Shown in pieces: positions 7,787 to 16,406 of a DNA stretch of 64,000 nt. The DNA lies in NCBI RefSeq assembly GCF_002091475.1, contig NZ_BCTR01000017.1:30020-94019 (forward strand), given 5' to 3'. A model generated the notes under the pieces. That model saw nothing but the letters and a program-made list of their open reading frames with translations, made no database searches and was not told where the DNA came from. A program made the translations under genes and the position numbers. The stretch is from Sphingomonas azotifigens NBRC 15497. Its GTDB lineage: Bacteria > Pseudomonadota > Alphaproteobacteria > Sphingomonadales > Sphingomonadaceae. Positions within the stretch are counted from its first letter, which is position 1. Each line of letters opens with the position of its first letter.

Positions 7787-10688
7787 TGACCCTCGGCACG
7801 ATCGCGTGTGGCAGTACGCCACGCGGGTGGTGTCCGGCAAAGTCGTCGCCGGTCCGCATGTGCGCAACGCGTGCCGTCGCCACCTGGACGATCTGGAGCG
7901 GGCGCACGAGCGCGGGTTGCATTACGACGCGGATGCCGCGGCGCGCGCGATGCGGTTTTTCGAAACCCGGCTGAAGCTGAGCGAAGGCCAGTTCGAGGGA
8001 AAGCCGCTGCTCTTGCACGAGAGCCAGGCGTTCAAGGTCGGTTCCCTTTTCGGCTGGAAGCGGGCCGACGACACCCGCCGGTTTCGCCGCGCCTACATCG
8101 AGGAGGGCAAGGGCAACGGCAAGGCGCTCGCGCTGGATACTCCCATCCCGACGCCATCGGGGTGGACGACCATGGGAGACCTGAATCCCGGCGACTGGGT
8201 ATTCGACGATGCAGGCTGCCCGTGCCGCGTCGTCGCTGTGCATCCGATCAGCTACGACCGAGAGTGCTATCGCCTTGAATTCGATGCTGGTGAGCCGATC
8301 ATCGCCTCAGCCGAGCATCTGTGGTTGACCGAGCAGCGCACAGCAACGCAAGCCGGGCAGCACCGCGCAACCAAAGGGGTGCCGAGATCGGAATGGGGCA
8401 AGTGGCGGAAGAGTATCCGCACGACGCGCCACATCGCGGCGACACTTCGCTATGCGAACGGGAAATACCAGTCTGCCAACCACAGCATAGCGCTCTGCGG
8501 AGAGCTTTCGGGGCCGGTAGAAGACCTTCCCATTGAGCCGTATGGTTTGGGCGTTTGGCTCGGCGACGGCGACAGCGACTGCGCGCGCATCACTATCGGC
8601 CACGAGGATGCCGAACAGACGATTGGCGCTCTGCACGCTGCCGGATGGGTGGTGTCTGGCAAGATTGGCTCGAATCGCTATCGCATCGCCGATCTGAACA
8701 AGAAGCTCCGCAGCGCGGGCTTGCTCGGAAACAAGCACATCCCGCCTCAGTATCTGCGCGCCTGTCCATCGCAGCGCTGGGCGCTGCTCCAGGGGCTGAT
8801 GGACACCGACGGGACGGTTTCTGCCACGGGGCAATGCGAATTCACCCAGGTGAAGCGTGGCCTGGCCGAACAGGTTCTCGAACTCGTTCTCTCGCTCGGC
8901 ATGAAGGCTACGATGGCCACGGGCGTCGCGATGCTCAACGGCCGCGCCATCGGGCCGAAGTACCGTGTGACGTTTCACCCTCGAGCCGACCAACCCTGCT
9001 TCAGGCTGCCGCGCAAGCTTGAGAGAATTGCACCACGGCACAACCGGCGGAGGCTCTCCGCTGACCGGAAAATAATCGGGTGCGAGCCTGTGGCGGCGGT
9101 TCCGGTCCGGTGCATCACTGTCGATTCGGTCTCAAGCATGTTCTTGGCTGGCCGCTCGATGATCCCGACGCACAATAGCCCGATCGCCGGCGGTATCGGG
9201 CTCTACGGCATGATGGCCGATAACGAGGCTGGCGCGGAGATCTATGCCGCCGGCGCGACCAAGCAGCAGGCTGGCATCCTATTCAACGACGCGGTCAAGA
9301 TGGTCGACAAGTCGCCCGAGCTTGCCAAGCGCGTGAAACAGAGCGGCGGGCCTGGCAACGTCTTCAACATGGCCTACCTGGCCACCAACTCCTTCTTCCG
9401 CCCGATCAGCCGCGAAGCCAAGAAGACCGGCTCCGGCCCGCGCCCGCACTTCGCGCTCTGCGACGAGGTCCACGAGCACCCCGACCGCGGGGTCATGGAG
9501 ATGCTCGAGCGCGGCTTCAAATTCCGCCGCCAGCCGCTCCTGTTCATGATCACGAACAGCGGCTCGGATCGGAACTCGATCTGCTGGGAGGAGCACGAAC
9601 ACGCCATCCGCTGCGCCGCCGGCAACCCCGACGCTAAGGATGACGATCCGGCGTATCTCGGAAAAGTCATTGACGACACGACGTTCGCCTATGTCTGCGC
9701 GCTCGATAAGGGCGACGATCCGCTCAACGATCCCAGCTGCTGGCCGAAGGCGAACCCACTTCTCGGCGTAACGATCACGGAGGAATATCTCGCGGGCGTG
9801 GTTGCCCAGGCGAAGATGATGCCGGGCAAGCTCAACGGCATCCTGCGACTTCACTTCTGCGTGTGGACTGACGCGGAAGCGGCGTGGATGACGCGGGCGG
9901 CGCTGGAGCCGTGCCTCGCCACGTTCTCGCCTTCGATCCATTACGGTAAGCGCGCCGCGTTTGGCGTTGACCTCTCGCAGACCCGCGACATCACCGCGAA
10001 AGCGGGCATCGTCGAGACCGGCACCAAGGCCGTCGAAATCGAGCAAGAGGACGGTCAGACCCGGATCGTCCAAAAGCCCACCTACGACGCCTGGATCGAA
10101 GCATGGACCCCAGGCGACACGCTTGCGATGCGCGCGCTTGCGGACAAGGCGCCGTACGAAGTCTGGGTTGCCGACGGACATCTCAAGGCGCCCAAGGGCA
10201 AGGTGATTGCCTACGAGCATGTCGCTCAAGCGGTGGCCGAGGATGCGCACAATTTCGATGTGATCGCTCTCGGCTACGATCGGTATGCGTATAGAGCCTC
10301 TTTCGAGCCAGAGCTGCGGAAACTCGGCATTGCGATCGAGCAGGTGGAGCACCCGCAAGGTGGCACGAGGAAGGGTAAGCCGACCGAGGCTATGATCCTA
10401 GCCGCCAAGCAGGCGGGCAAAGAGCCGGATGGCCTGTGGATGCCATCATCGGTGAAGGCGCTCGAATCGATGATACTTGAGGAGAGGATCCGGCTCCTCA
10501 TGAACCCGGTTTTGATCTCCGCGATCATGTCAGCCGTCACTGATAACGATCGCTGGGGCAACTATTGGCTCGCGAAGGAGCGAGCCGTGAACAAGATCGA
10601 CGCTGTCATTGCGCTCTGCATGGCAGTTGGCGTCATCACCGCCATGCCTGCCCAGCGCGGCCGGGCCTACCAAATGATCATCATCTAG
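7731..10688 (+). CDS. terminase large subunit precursor, interrupted by an intein
   Basis: 985-residue precursor. Removing residues 132-482 leaves a 634-residue terminase of normal type. The extein N-terminus (VWQYATRVVSGKVVAGPHVR) is typical. Walker A is split: GKGNGK before the insertion and SPIAGGIG after it, rebuilding GKGNGKS. Walker B is FALCDEVHEHPD (Asp-Glu near residue 578). Nuclease-domain acids are visible in AFGVDLSQTRD, VIALGYDR and NKIDAVIAL. The protein pumps DNA into proheads and cuts it at the end. ATPase activity requires protein splicing, because the P-loop is broken in the precursor. The start ATG lies within the small-subunit gene. Confidence 0.93.
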   Translation: MSATAPAAKKKRRTSSSADDPRHDRVWQYATRVVSGKVVAGPHVRNACRRHLDDLERAHERGLHYDADAAARAMRFFETRLKLSEGQFEGKPLLLHESQAFKVGSLFGWKRADDTRRFRRAYIEEGKGNGKALALDTPIPTPSGWTTMGDLNPGDWVFDDAGCPCRVVAVHPISYDRECYRLEFDAGEPIIASAEHLWLTEQRTATQAGQHRATKGVPRSEWGKWRKSIRTTRHIAATLRYANGKYQSANHSIALCGELSGPVEDLPIEPYGLGVWLGDGDSDCARITIGHEDAEQTIGALHAAGWVVSGKIGSNRYRIADLNKKLRSAGLLGNKHIPPQYLRACPSQRWALLQGLMDTDGTVSATGQCEFTQVKRGLAEQVLELVLSLGMKATMATGVAMLNGRAIGPKYRVTFHPRADQPCFRLPRKLERIAPRHNRRRLSADRKIIGCEPVAAVPVRCITVDSVSSMFLAGRSMIPTHNSPIAGGIGLYGMMADNEAGAEIYAAGATKQQAGILFNDAVKMVDKSPELAKRVKQSGGPGNVFNMAYLATNSFFRPISREAKKTGSGPRPHFALCDEVHEHPDRGVMEMLERGFKFRRQPLLFMITNSGSDRNSICWEEHEHAIRCAAGNPDAKDDDPAYLGKVIDDTTFAYVCALDKGDDPLNDPSCWPKANPLLGVTITEEYLAGVVAQAKMMPGKLNGILRLHFCVWTDAEAAWMTRAALEPCLATFSPSIHYGKRAAFGVDLSQTRDITAKAGIVETGTKAVEIEQEDGQTRIVQKPTYDAWIEAWTPGDTLAMRALADKAPYEVWVADGHLKAPKGKVIAYEHVAQAVAEDAHNFDVIALGYDRYAYRASFEPELRKLGIAIEQVEHPQGGTRKGKPTEAMILAAKQAGKEPDGLWMPSSVKALESMILEERIRLLMNPVLISAIMSAVTDNDRWGNYWLAKERAVNKIDAVIALCMAVGVITAMPAQRGRAYQMIII
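8124..9176 (+). mobile_element. class 3 intein with LAGLIDADG homing endonuclease in TerL
   Basis: 351 residues in frame. The first residue is Ala instead of Cys/Ser (ALALDTPIPTPSGW). Block B is SAEHLW (His65, Trp67), block F is VRCITVDSVSSMFLAG (Cys330), and the end is IPTHN followed by Ser (Thr349, His350, Asn351). Trp at B:12, Cys at F:4 and Thr at G:5 are the WCT triplet that defines class 3 inteins, which splice through a block-F Cys branch. The endonuclease core has YGLGVWLGDGDS and LLQGLMDTDGTV, both with their acids, plus block D NKHIPPQYL. Both splicing and homing therefore look functional. It interrupts Walker A between Lys and Ser. Confidence 0.92.
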
Positions 10689-10698
10689 GAGCTGCGCC

Positions 10699-11334
10699 AT
10701 GCAGAACCGCGCCTATTCGCAGATCGAGATCAAATCGATCAACGAGGACGATCGCATCATCGAGGGCATCGCCTCGACGCCGACGCCCGACCGCGCCGGT
10801 GACGTCGTCAACCCGCTCGGCGCCAAGTTCGCGCTCCCGCTGCCGTTCCTCTGGCAGCACAATCACGAGCAGCCGATCGGCCATGTGATCGACGCGACCC
10901 CGACCGCCAAGGGCATCAAGTTCAAGGCCCAGATCGCCAAGACCGACGAGCCGGGCAAGCTGAAGGACCTGCTCGATTTTGCCTGGCAGTGCATCAAGAT
11001 GCGGCTCGTCGGCGCCGTATCGATCGGCTTCCGCGCGGTGAAGTACGCCTTCATCAACGACGGCGGCGTCGAGTTCGACGAGTGGGATTGGTACGAGCTG
11101 AGCGCCGTCACCATTCCCATGCAGGCCGACGCCACCATCACCTCGATCAAGTCGATCGACACCGGCCTGCGCAAGGCGGCCGGCGTGGCCGACCCCGACC
11201 CTATCCCCCCGCAAACCCCCGACGAAGCCGCGTCCGGCAAGTACGTCCGGGTGGTCAAGCTGGCGGATCCTGCCCGCGACCGGGCGCCGCCCGTCGTCAT
11301 CACCTCGATCAAGCCGATCAGGAAGACGGCGTAA
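10699..11334 (+). CDS. HK97-type prohead maturation protease
   Basis: 211 residues. The S78-family fold is recognisable from IIEGIASTPTPDRAGDVV, FLWQHNHEQPIGHV (catalytic His) and GAVSIGFRAV (catalytic Ser). These proteases digest the capsid delta domain and then themselves during prohead maturation. AGGAG precedes the ATG. It directly precedes the major capsid gene. The Pro-rich tail (DPDPIPPQTPDEA) is probably a disordered self-cleavage region. Confidence 0.9.
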   Translation: MQNRAYSQIEIKSINEDDRIIEGIASTPTPDRAGDVVNPLGAKFALPLPFLWQHNHEQPIGHVIDATPTAKGIKFKAQIAKTDEPGKLKDLLDFAWQCIKMRLVGAVSIGFRAVKYAFINDGGVEFDEWDWYELSAVTIPMQADATITSIKSIDTGLRKAAGVADPDPIPPQTPDEAASGKYVRVVKLADPARDRAPPVVITSIKPIRKTA

Positions 11335-11374
11335 CTCCCTGGCCGCGCGCCGCGCCGCCTACAGGAAACCGAAA

Positions 11375-12763
11375 ATGGACATCGCTGCACAGATTGCGGC
11401 TTTCGAGGCGAAGCGCGCCTCGACGCAGAGCCGCATGGAAGAGATCATGACGAAGGCGGCGACCGAGGGAACCACCCTCGATGCCGCCGAGCAGGAAGAG
11501 TATGACGGCCTCGAAGCCGACGTCGAGGCGATCGACGCGCACATCAAGCGACTGCGCTCGCTGCAGAAGACCCTGGCCGCGAAGGGCGTCCCCGCCGTTG
11601 GCGGCTCGTCCGAGGAAGCCTCGGCGGCGCGCGGCGGCACTCGCATCGAGGTCAAGGGCACCAACCTGCCCAAGGGTACCACCTTCACCCGTTATGCGAT
11701 GGCGCTGGCCCGGTCGAAGGGCAACCTGATGCAGGCGGCCGAGATCGCCAAGGGCTGGAGCGATACGCCGCAGGTCGAAACGGTCCTGAAGGCGGCCGTT
11801 GCCGCCGGTACGACAACGGACACCAACTGGGCCAAGCCGCTGGTCGAATACCAGAACATGGTCAGCGAGTTCGCCGAGCTGCTCCGCCCGGCGACGATCA
11901 TCGGCCGCATCCAAGGCCTTCGCCGGGTGCCCTTCGAGATCAAGATTCCGCGCCAGACCGGTGGGTCGAGCGTGGGGTGGGTCGGCGAAGGCAAGCCCAA
12001 GCCGGTCAGCGCGCTGTCGTTCGATCAGATCAGCCTGGGCCGCGCGAAGACTGCCGGCATCGTCGTCATCACCGATGAACTTGCGCGAGCATCTTCGCCC
12101 GCCGCGGAAGGGCTTGTCCGTGATGACCTGATCGCCCAGACTGCGCAGTTCACCGACAGCCAGTTCGTGGATCCGGACAAGGCGGCAACGGCGGGTGTGT
12201 CGCCGGCTTCGATTACGAATGGTGTGGCCGCGGTCACCGCCACCGGCACTGACGCCGATGCGTTCCGAAACGATGCTTACGCCGTGATGGCGAAGTTCGT
12301 TCAGGCGAACCTGTCGCTTGCGGGCGCAGTATGGGTCATGACCGAGACGCAGGCGCTCGGGCTCGCTCTGATGCTGAACCCGCTGGGCCAGCGCGAATTC
12401 CCGGATCTTCAGATCAACGGCGCGAGCGGCGGCACGTTGCTCGGTCTTCCGGTGGTGCTGTCCGAGAATATCCCGGCGCAGGCGGCTGTCACCGGGCCGC
12501 CCGCGATCCCGGCCGGATCGCGCATCATCCTCATCAAGGCCAGCGAAATCCTCCTGGCCGACGATGGCGAGACGATGCTCGACGTCAGCAGCGAAGCCTC
12601 GCTGCAGATGGATAGCGCACCGAGCGACCCGCCGACCGCAACCACCGTGCTCATCTCGCTGTGGCAGATGAACATGATCGGCATCCGCGCCGAGCGGTAC
12701 ATCAACTGGGGCAAACGCCGCGCCGGCGCTGTCCAGTACATCACCGGCACCAACTACCGCTGA
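11375..12763 (+). CDS. HK97-fold major capsid protein
   Basis: 462 residues. The first ~75 form a charged coiled coil (EAKRASTQSRMEEIM; EADVEAIDAHIKRLRSL), which is the scaffold-like delta domain removed by the protease. The remainder has the HK97 shell features: FEIKIPRQTGGSSVGWVGEG, VVITDELARAS and LLGLPVVLSENIP. The Lys169-Asn crosslink chemistry of HK97 itself cannot be judged here. AGGAAA supplies the ribosome binding site. A hairpin follows the stop codon, as is common after highly expressed structural genes. Confidence 0.92.
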   Translation: MDIAAQIAAFEAKRASTQSRMEEIMTKAATEGTTLDAAEQEEYDGLEADVEAIDAHIKRLRSLQKTLAAKGVPAVGGSSEEASAARGGTRIEVKGTNLPKGTTFTRYAMALARSKGNLMQAAEIAKGWSDTPQVETVLKAAVAAGTTTDTNWAKPLVEYQNMVSEFAELLRPATIIGRIQGLRRVPFEIKIPRQTGGSSVGWVGEGKPKPVSALSFDQISLGRAKTAGIVVITDELARASSPAAEGLVRDDLIAQTAQFTDSQFVDPDKAATAGVSPASITNGVAAVTATGTDADAFRNDAYAVMAKFVQANLSLAGAVWVMTETQALGLALMLNPLGQREFPDLQINGASGGTLLGLPVVLSENIPAQAAVTGPPAIPAGSRIILIKASEILLADDGETMLDVSSEASLQMDSAPSDPPTATTVLISLWQMNMIGIRAERYINWGKRRAGAVQYITGTNYR

Positions 12764-12769
12764 TGAACG

Positions 12770-12796
12770 GCCGGGCGGGCCTCGCGCTCGCCCGGC
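12770..12796 (+). other. hairpin after the capsid gene
   Basis: GCCGGGCG (12770-12777) pairs perfectly with CGCCCGGC (12789-12796) seven bases after the capsid stop codon. There is no following T-run, so it is not a clear intrinsic terminator. It more likely stabilises the capsid mRNA or reduces read-through. Confidence 0.5.
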
Positions 12797-12816
12797 TCCT
12801 CCTTTGGGAGAGACCC

Positions 12817-13059
12817 ATGAAGATGATCGCGACAAAGCCGCTGCGCTATGGCGGCAAGCAGCTCGACGTCGGCGACCCCTTCGAGACGAAGACCGATCGC
12901 GATGCGAAGCTTCTTCGGGCGATTGGCAAGGCCGAGAACGATGGCGAGCTTCGTGAAGAACAAAGCGAGCCTGATACCGCGACCGAATCGTCCGGTCGTG
13001 GCAAGGGTCACAAAGCTGGCGGCACGTACCAGCGACGTGACATGCGCGCGAAGGGCTGA
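12817..13059 (+). CDS. small head-region protein
   Basis: 80 residues. GGGAGAG precedes the ATG. The N-terminal pattern KMIATKPLRYGGKQLDVGDPFET, followed by a helix with DRDAKLLRAIGKA, is common in small phage head proteins. The C-terminus is hydrophilic and basic. Its stop overlaps the portal start (TGATG). Function unknown. Confidence 0.6.
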   Translation: MKMIATKPLRYGGKQLDVGDPFETKTDRDAKLLRAIGKAENDGELREEQSEPDTATESSGRGKGHKAGGTYQRRDMRAKG

Positions 13060-14453
13060 TGCGCTTCCTCGGCTTCACCATCTCCCGCAAGAAGTCGCTT
13101 CGCGCGCCGTCCGGGCGTGGGGGATGGTGGCCGGCCGTGCGTGAAAGCTTCACCGGCGCGTGGCAGCGCGGAATCGAGGTCAAGAAGGACACGGTGCTGT
13201 CCTTCCACGCCGTTTTTGCCTGCCAGACGCTGATCGCCTCCGACATCGCGAAGCTGCGGATCAAGCTGGTACGCCAGCGAGGCGAGCTTTGGACGGAGAC
13301 CACCAATCAGGCGTATTCGCCAGTGCTCCGCAAGCCGAACCATTTCCAGAACCGCATCCAGTTCCTCGAGAATTGGGTCTTGAGCAAGCTGCAGGCCGGC
13401 AACACCTACATTCTCAAGCAGCGCGACGGACGCAACGTTGTCACCGCGCTCTATGTGCTTGATCCCGGCCGGGTGAAGCCGCTCGTCGCCGATGATGGCT
13501 CGGTCTATTACGAGCTCAACACCGACCATCTCGCAGGCCTCTCCGAGGCCGTCGTTGTCCCCGCGAGCGAGATCATCCACGACCGGTTCAACTGCTTCTT
13601 CCACCCGCTGGTGGGGCTTTCGCCAATCTACGCCAATGGGCTCGCGGCGACGCAGGGATTGTCCATCCAGAATAACTCCGCCCGGTTCTTCGCGAGTGGC
13701 TCAAATCCGGGCGGCATCCTCACGGCGCCCGGCGAGATCTCACAGGAAACAGCAGCCCGGCTGAAGGCGCATTGGGACGAGAATTACACCGGCGAGAATG
13801 TGGGCAAGGTCGCGGTGCTCGGCGACGGCCTGAAATACGAATCCATGACGGTGAAAGCCGTCGATGCGCAGCTTATCGAGCAGCTCAAGTGGAGCGCCGA
13901 GGTGGTTTGCTCGACCTATCACGTGCCGCCCTACAAGATCGGGATCGGTGCGCAGCCCACCTTCAACAATGTCCAGTCACTCAACATCGAATATTATTCG
14001 CAGTGCCTTCAGGTTCACATCGAGGCGATCGAGCTCTGCCTCGATGAGGGCCTTGGCACACCGGCGGGCACCGGCACGGAACTGGACGTCGAGAACCTCC
14101 TCCGTATGGATAGCGTCACACAAATGGAGGTGCTGAAGGAGGGCGTCGGCGCAGGCCTGATGTCGCCGAACGAGGGTCGGGCCAAGATCGGCCAGCGGCC
14201 GGTTCCGGGTGGCGAAACGCCCTACCTCCAGCAGCAGAACTACAGCCTGGCCGCGCTGGCAAAGCGCGATGCACGAGATGATCCTTTCGACACCTCGAGC
14301 AGCACTCCGCCGGAGCCCGCAACACCTCCCGCAGACACCCCTCCGCCGGAGCCCGATCCTCAGACCGAGCGCGGCGCGCAGGTAATCGACCTTTGGGCCG
14401 TCCGGCGCCGCGCGAAAGGCAATCTCGATGATCGACTCCGACGCGCTAGCTGA
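13059..14453 (+). CDS. HK97-family portal protein
   Basis: 464 residues. Portal dodecamers form the DNA gate at one capsid vertex. Family features include VFACQTLIASDIAKLRI, LEPNPxQ-like WVLSKLQAGNTYILKQRDGR, the helix region GLSIQNNSARFFASGSNPGGIL, and VPPYKIGIGAQPTFNNV in the crown/clip part. The C-terminal ~60 residues are a Pro-rich linker and basic tail. It lies downstream of the capsid gene, whereas portal usually precedes protease and capsid. Confidence 0.9.
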   Translation: MRFLGFTISRKKSLRAPSGRGGWWPAVRESFTGAWQRGIEVKKDTVLSFHAVFACQTLIASDIAKLRIKLVRQRGELWTETTNQAYSPVLRKPNHFQNRIQFLENWVLSKLQAGNTYILKQRDGRNVVTALYVLDPGRVKPLVADDGSVYYELNTDHLAGLSEAVVVPASEIIHDRFNCFFHPLVGLSPIYANGLAATQGLSIQNNSARFFASGSNPGGILTAPGEISQETAARLKAHWDENYTGENVGKVAVLGDGLKYESMTVKAVDAQLIEQLKWSAEVVCSTYHVPPYKIGIGAQPTFNNVQSLNIEYYSQCLQVHIEAIELCLDEGLGTPAGTGTELDVENLLRMDSVTQMEVLKEGVGAGLMSPNEGRAKIGQRPVPGGETPYLQQQNYSLAALAKRDARDDPFDTSSSTPPEPATPPADTPPPEPDPQTERGAQVIDLWAVRRRAKGNLDDRLRRAS

Positions 14454-15543
14454 CCTGATCGCCGAGCTGATCGGCGATCATGTCGAGCGCGCCACGGCAC
14501 CGCTCGTCCGACGGATCGGCGAGTTAGAGGCGCAGTGCGCCGCCCAGCTGTCCGCCGATCGCGTCAAGGCGCTCATCGTCGAAGCTGTTGCGGCCCTGCC
14601 GACCGCTCACGAGGCGCTCACGGTCGAAGATCTGGCCCCCCTTCTATCCGAGATGGTCGAGGGCGCCGTCGCCGCGCTGCCGGTGCCGAAGGATGGCGAG
14701 AGCGTGGATCCGGAAGTCGTCCGGGCGATGGTGAACGAAGCCGTCGCCGCGCTGCCGCCCCCGCTGGCCCCTGAGGCGATCACGGTGGACGATCTGGCGC
14801 CGCTGATCACGGAGACGGTCGAGCGTGCGGTTGCCGCGCTGCCGGTGCCGAAGGATGGCGAGAGCGTGAACCCGGAAGTCGTGCGGGCGATGGTGAACGA
14901 AGCCGTCGCCGCGTTGCCGCCCCCGCCGGCCCCTGAGGCGATCACGGTGGACGATCTGGCGCCGCTGATCACGGAGACGGTCGAGCGCGCGGTTGCCGCG
15001 CTGCCGGTGCCGAAGGATGGCGAGAGCGTGGACCCGGGAGTCGTGCGGGCAATGGTGACCGAAGCGGTCGCTGCGCTGCCGCCCCCGGCAGATGGCATCG
15101 GCCTTGCGGACGCTCTCATCGACCGTTTCGGCGAGTTGGTCCTGACGATGACCGATGGCTCGATAAGGAAGCTGGGTCAGGTTGTTGGCTCCGATGCTGA
15201 CATGCCGGCGCTCGAGCGTCAGCTTCGAGAGATGGTCGAAGCCATCCCGAAGCCGAAGGACGCCTTCGAACTCGAAGACCTTTCGGTCGAGAGCGACGAC
15301 GGCGGCCGCATCATTCGCCTCTGTTTCTGCGCCGGTGGAGTCTCGAAATCGTTCGATCTGTCGATCCCGGTGACGATCTACCGCGGGGTTTGGCGCGAGG
15401 GCGACTACAAGGCCGGCGATGCGGTGACCTGGGCAGGATCTTTGTGGATCGCCGACGCCGATACCGCCGCCAAGCCCGAGACTGACACAAGCTGGAAGCT
15501 GGCCGTGAAGCGCGGCCGCGACGCCCGGCCAGCCAAAGCTTAA
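14428..15543 (+). CDS. repeat-containing virion protein with C-terminal carbohydrate-binding-like module
   Basis: 371 residues, starting inside the portal gene (26-base overlap). Residues ~62-220 consist of three 54-residue repeats. Each has the core VDDLAPLITETVERAVAALP, then a VPKDGES linker and a VVRAMVNEAVAALPPP helix, so a helical rod is likely. The end (YRGVWREGDYKAGDAVTWAGSLWIA ... SWKLAVKRGRD) resembles the ~45-residue chitin-binding-type module with W and GD-x-V landmarks that decorates phage fibres. It may be a head fibre or decoration protein. The repeats are visible; the role is inference. Confidence 0.6.
   Translation: MIDSDALADLIAELIGDHVERATAPLVRRIGELEAQCAAQLSADRVKALIVEAVAALPTAHEALTVEDLAPLLSEMVEGAVAALPVPKDGESVDPEVVRAMVNEAVAALPPPLAPEAITVDDLAPLITETVERAVAALPVPKDGESVNPEVVRAMVNEAVAALPPPPAPEAITVDDLAPLITETVERAVAALPVPKDGESVDPGVVRAMVTEAVAALPPPADGIGLADALIDRFGELVLTMTDGSIRKLGQVVGSDADMPALERQLREMVEAIPKPKDAFELEDLSVESDDGGRIIRLCFCAGGVSKSFDLSIPVTIYRGVWREGDYKAGDAVTWAGSLWIADADTAAKPETDTSWKLAVKRGRDARPAKA
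14611..15096 (+). repeat. three 162-bp tandem repeats in the rod protein gene
   Basis: Units start at 14611, 14773 and 14935 with an exact 162-base period (54 codons). The second and third are nearly identical at DNA level; the first has diverged in its initial third. This suggests a recent duplication that lengthened the rod. Confidence 0.85.
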
Positions 15544-15562
15544 ACCCAGATAGGAGCCCCTG

Positions 15563-16393
15563 ATGGCCGACAACGTCACCACCCCCGTTGCCGACGGCAA
15601 GGTTCTTGCCTTCAAGGATCTTGCGGGCATCTTGTTCGCCTGGAACCTGATCGCTGACGCCGCCGGGCAGGACGCGATGGGCCTGGCCACCGCCAGCCCG
15701 GCGGCCAACACGCTGCTCGGCCGCCTCAAGGCGATCGCCGACCTGCTGACGTCCCAGAACGGCTATGTCGACGGCCTCGAAGCGCTGCAGACGACGGCGA
15801 ACCAGTCGCTCGCCGCGATCGTCGGCTATGTCGATGGGCTGGAGACACTTCAGGGCGCAGGCAATGCCACGCTCGCGACCATTGCAGCCGCGGTCGCGGC
15901 ATCCACCCCGGCGGGCGAGGCCTATATCGGCCGCATCGGAGGCGACGTGCTCACCGCACCCGGGGGCACCCCGGCGGTGGCCACGACGGCGTACGCCGCC
16001 GGCAACGTGGTGGGCAGCCTGCTCACCTTCACCGGCGCAGCGCGCGCCGCAGCAGGCTCGGGTCTGATCCAGGCGGCCAGCGTGCTGTCGAAGAGCGTGC
16101 AGACCGCCGCGCTGGATCTGCTCATCTTCTCCGCGAACCCATCCGCCTCCACGTTCACGGACAAGGCGACCGTCGCGATCAATGCCGCCGACCTCGACAA
16201 GCTGGTCGGCGTGATCCACCTGACCGACTGGTCGGCGCTCGGCACCGCCTCGATTGCCCAGGCGATCGGCGGCGGGCTTCCCTTCAAGCTGGCGGCCGGC
16301 ACCTCGCTCTACGGCGTGCTGGTCGCGCGCGCGGCGATGACGCTGGCCTCTACGTCCGATCTAACCCCGTCGCTCCGGATCATCCCGGGCTGA
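15563..16393 (+). CDS. putative phage structural protein
   Basis: 276 residues, with AGGAG before the ATG. Ala/Thr/Gly-rich, with a helical first half containing two related segments (NGYVDGLEALQTTANQSLAAI and VGYVDGLETLQGAGNATLATI). The second half is beta-rich (NVVGSLLTFTGAARAAAGSGLIQAA ... ALDLLIFSANPSASTFTDKA). Similar proteins sit in head-decoration or baseplate slots in other phages. No catalytic motif. Confidence 0.6.
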   Translation: MADNVTTPVADGKVLAFKDLAGILFAWNLIADAAGQDAMGLATASPAANTLLGRLKAIADLLTSQNGYVDGLEALQTTANQSLAAIVGYVDGLETLQGAGNATLATIAAAVAASTPAGEAYIGRIGGDVLTAPGGTPAVATTAYAAGNVVGSLLTFTGAARAAAGSGLIQAASVLSKSVQTAALDLLIFSANPSASTFTDKATVAINAADLDKLVGVIHLTDWSALGTASIAQAIGGGLPFKLAAGTSLYGVLVARAAMTLASTSDLTPSLRIIPG

Positions 16394-16406
16394 TCGGAGG
16401 CTCGCC

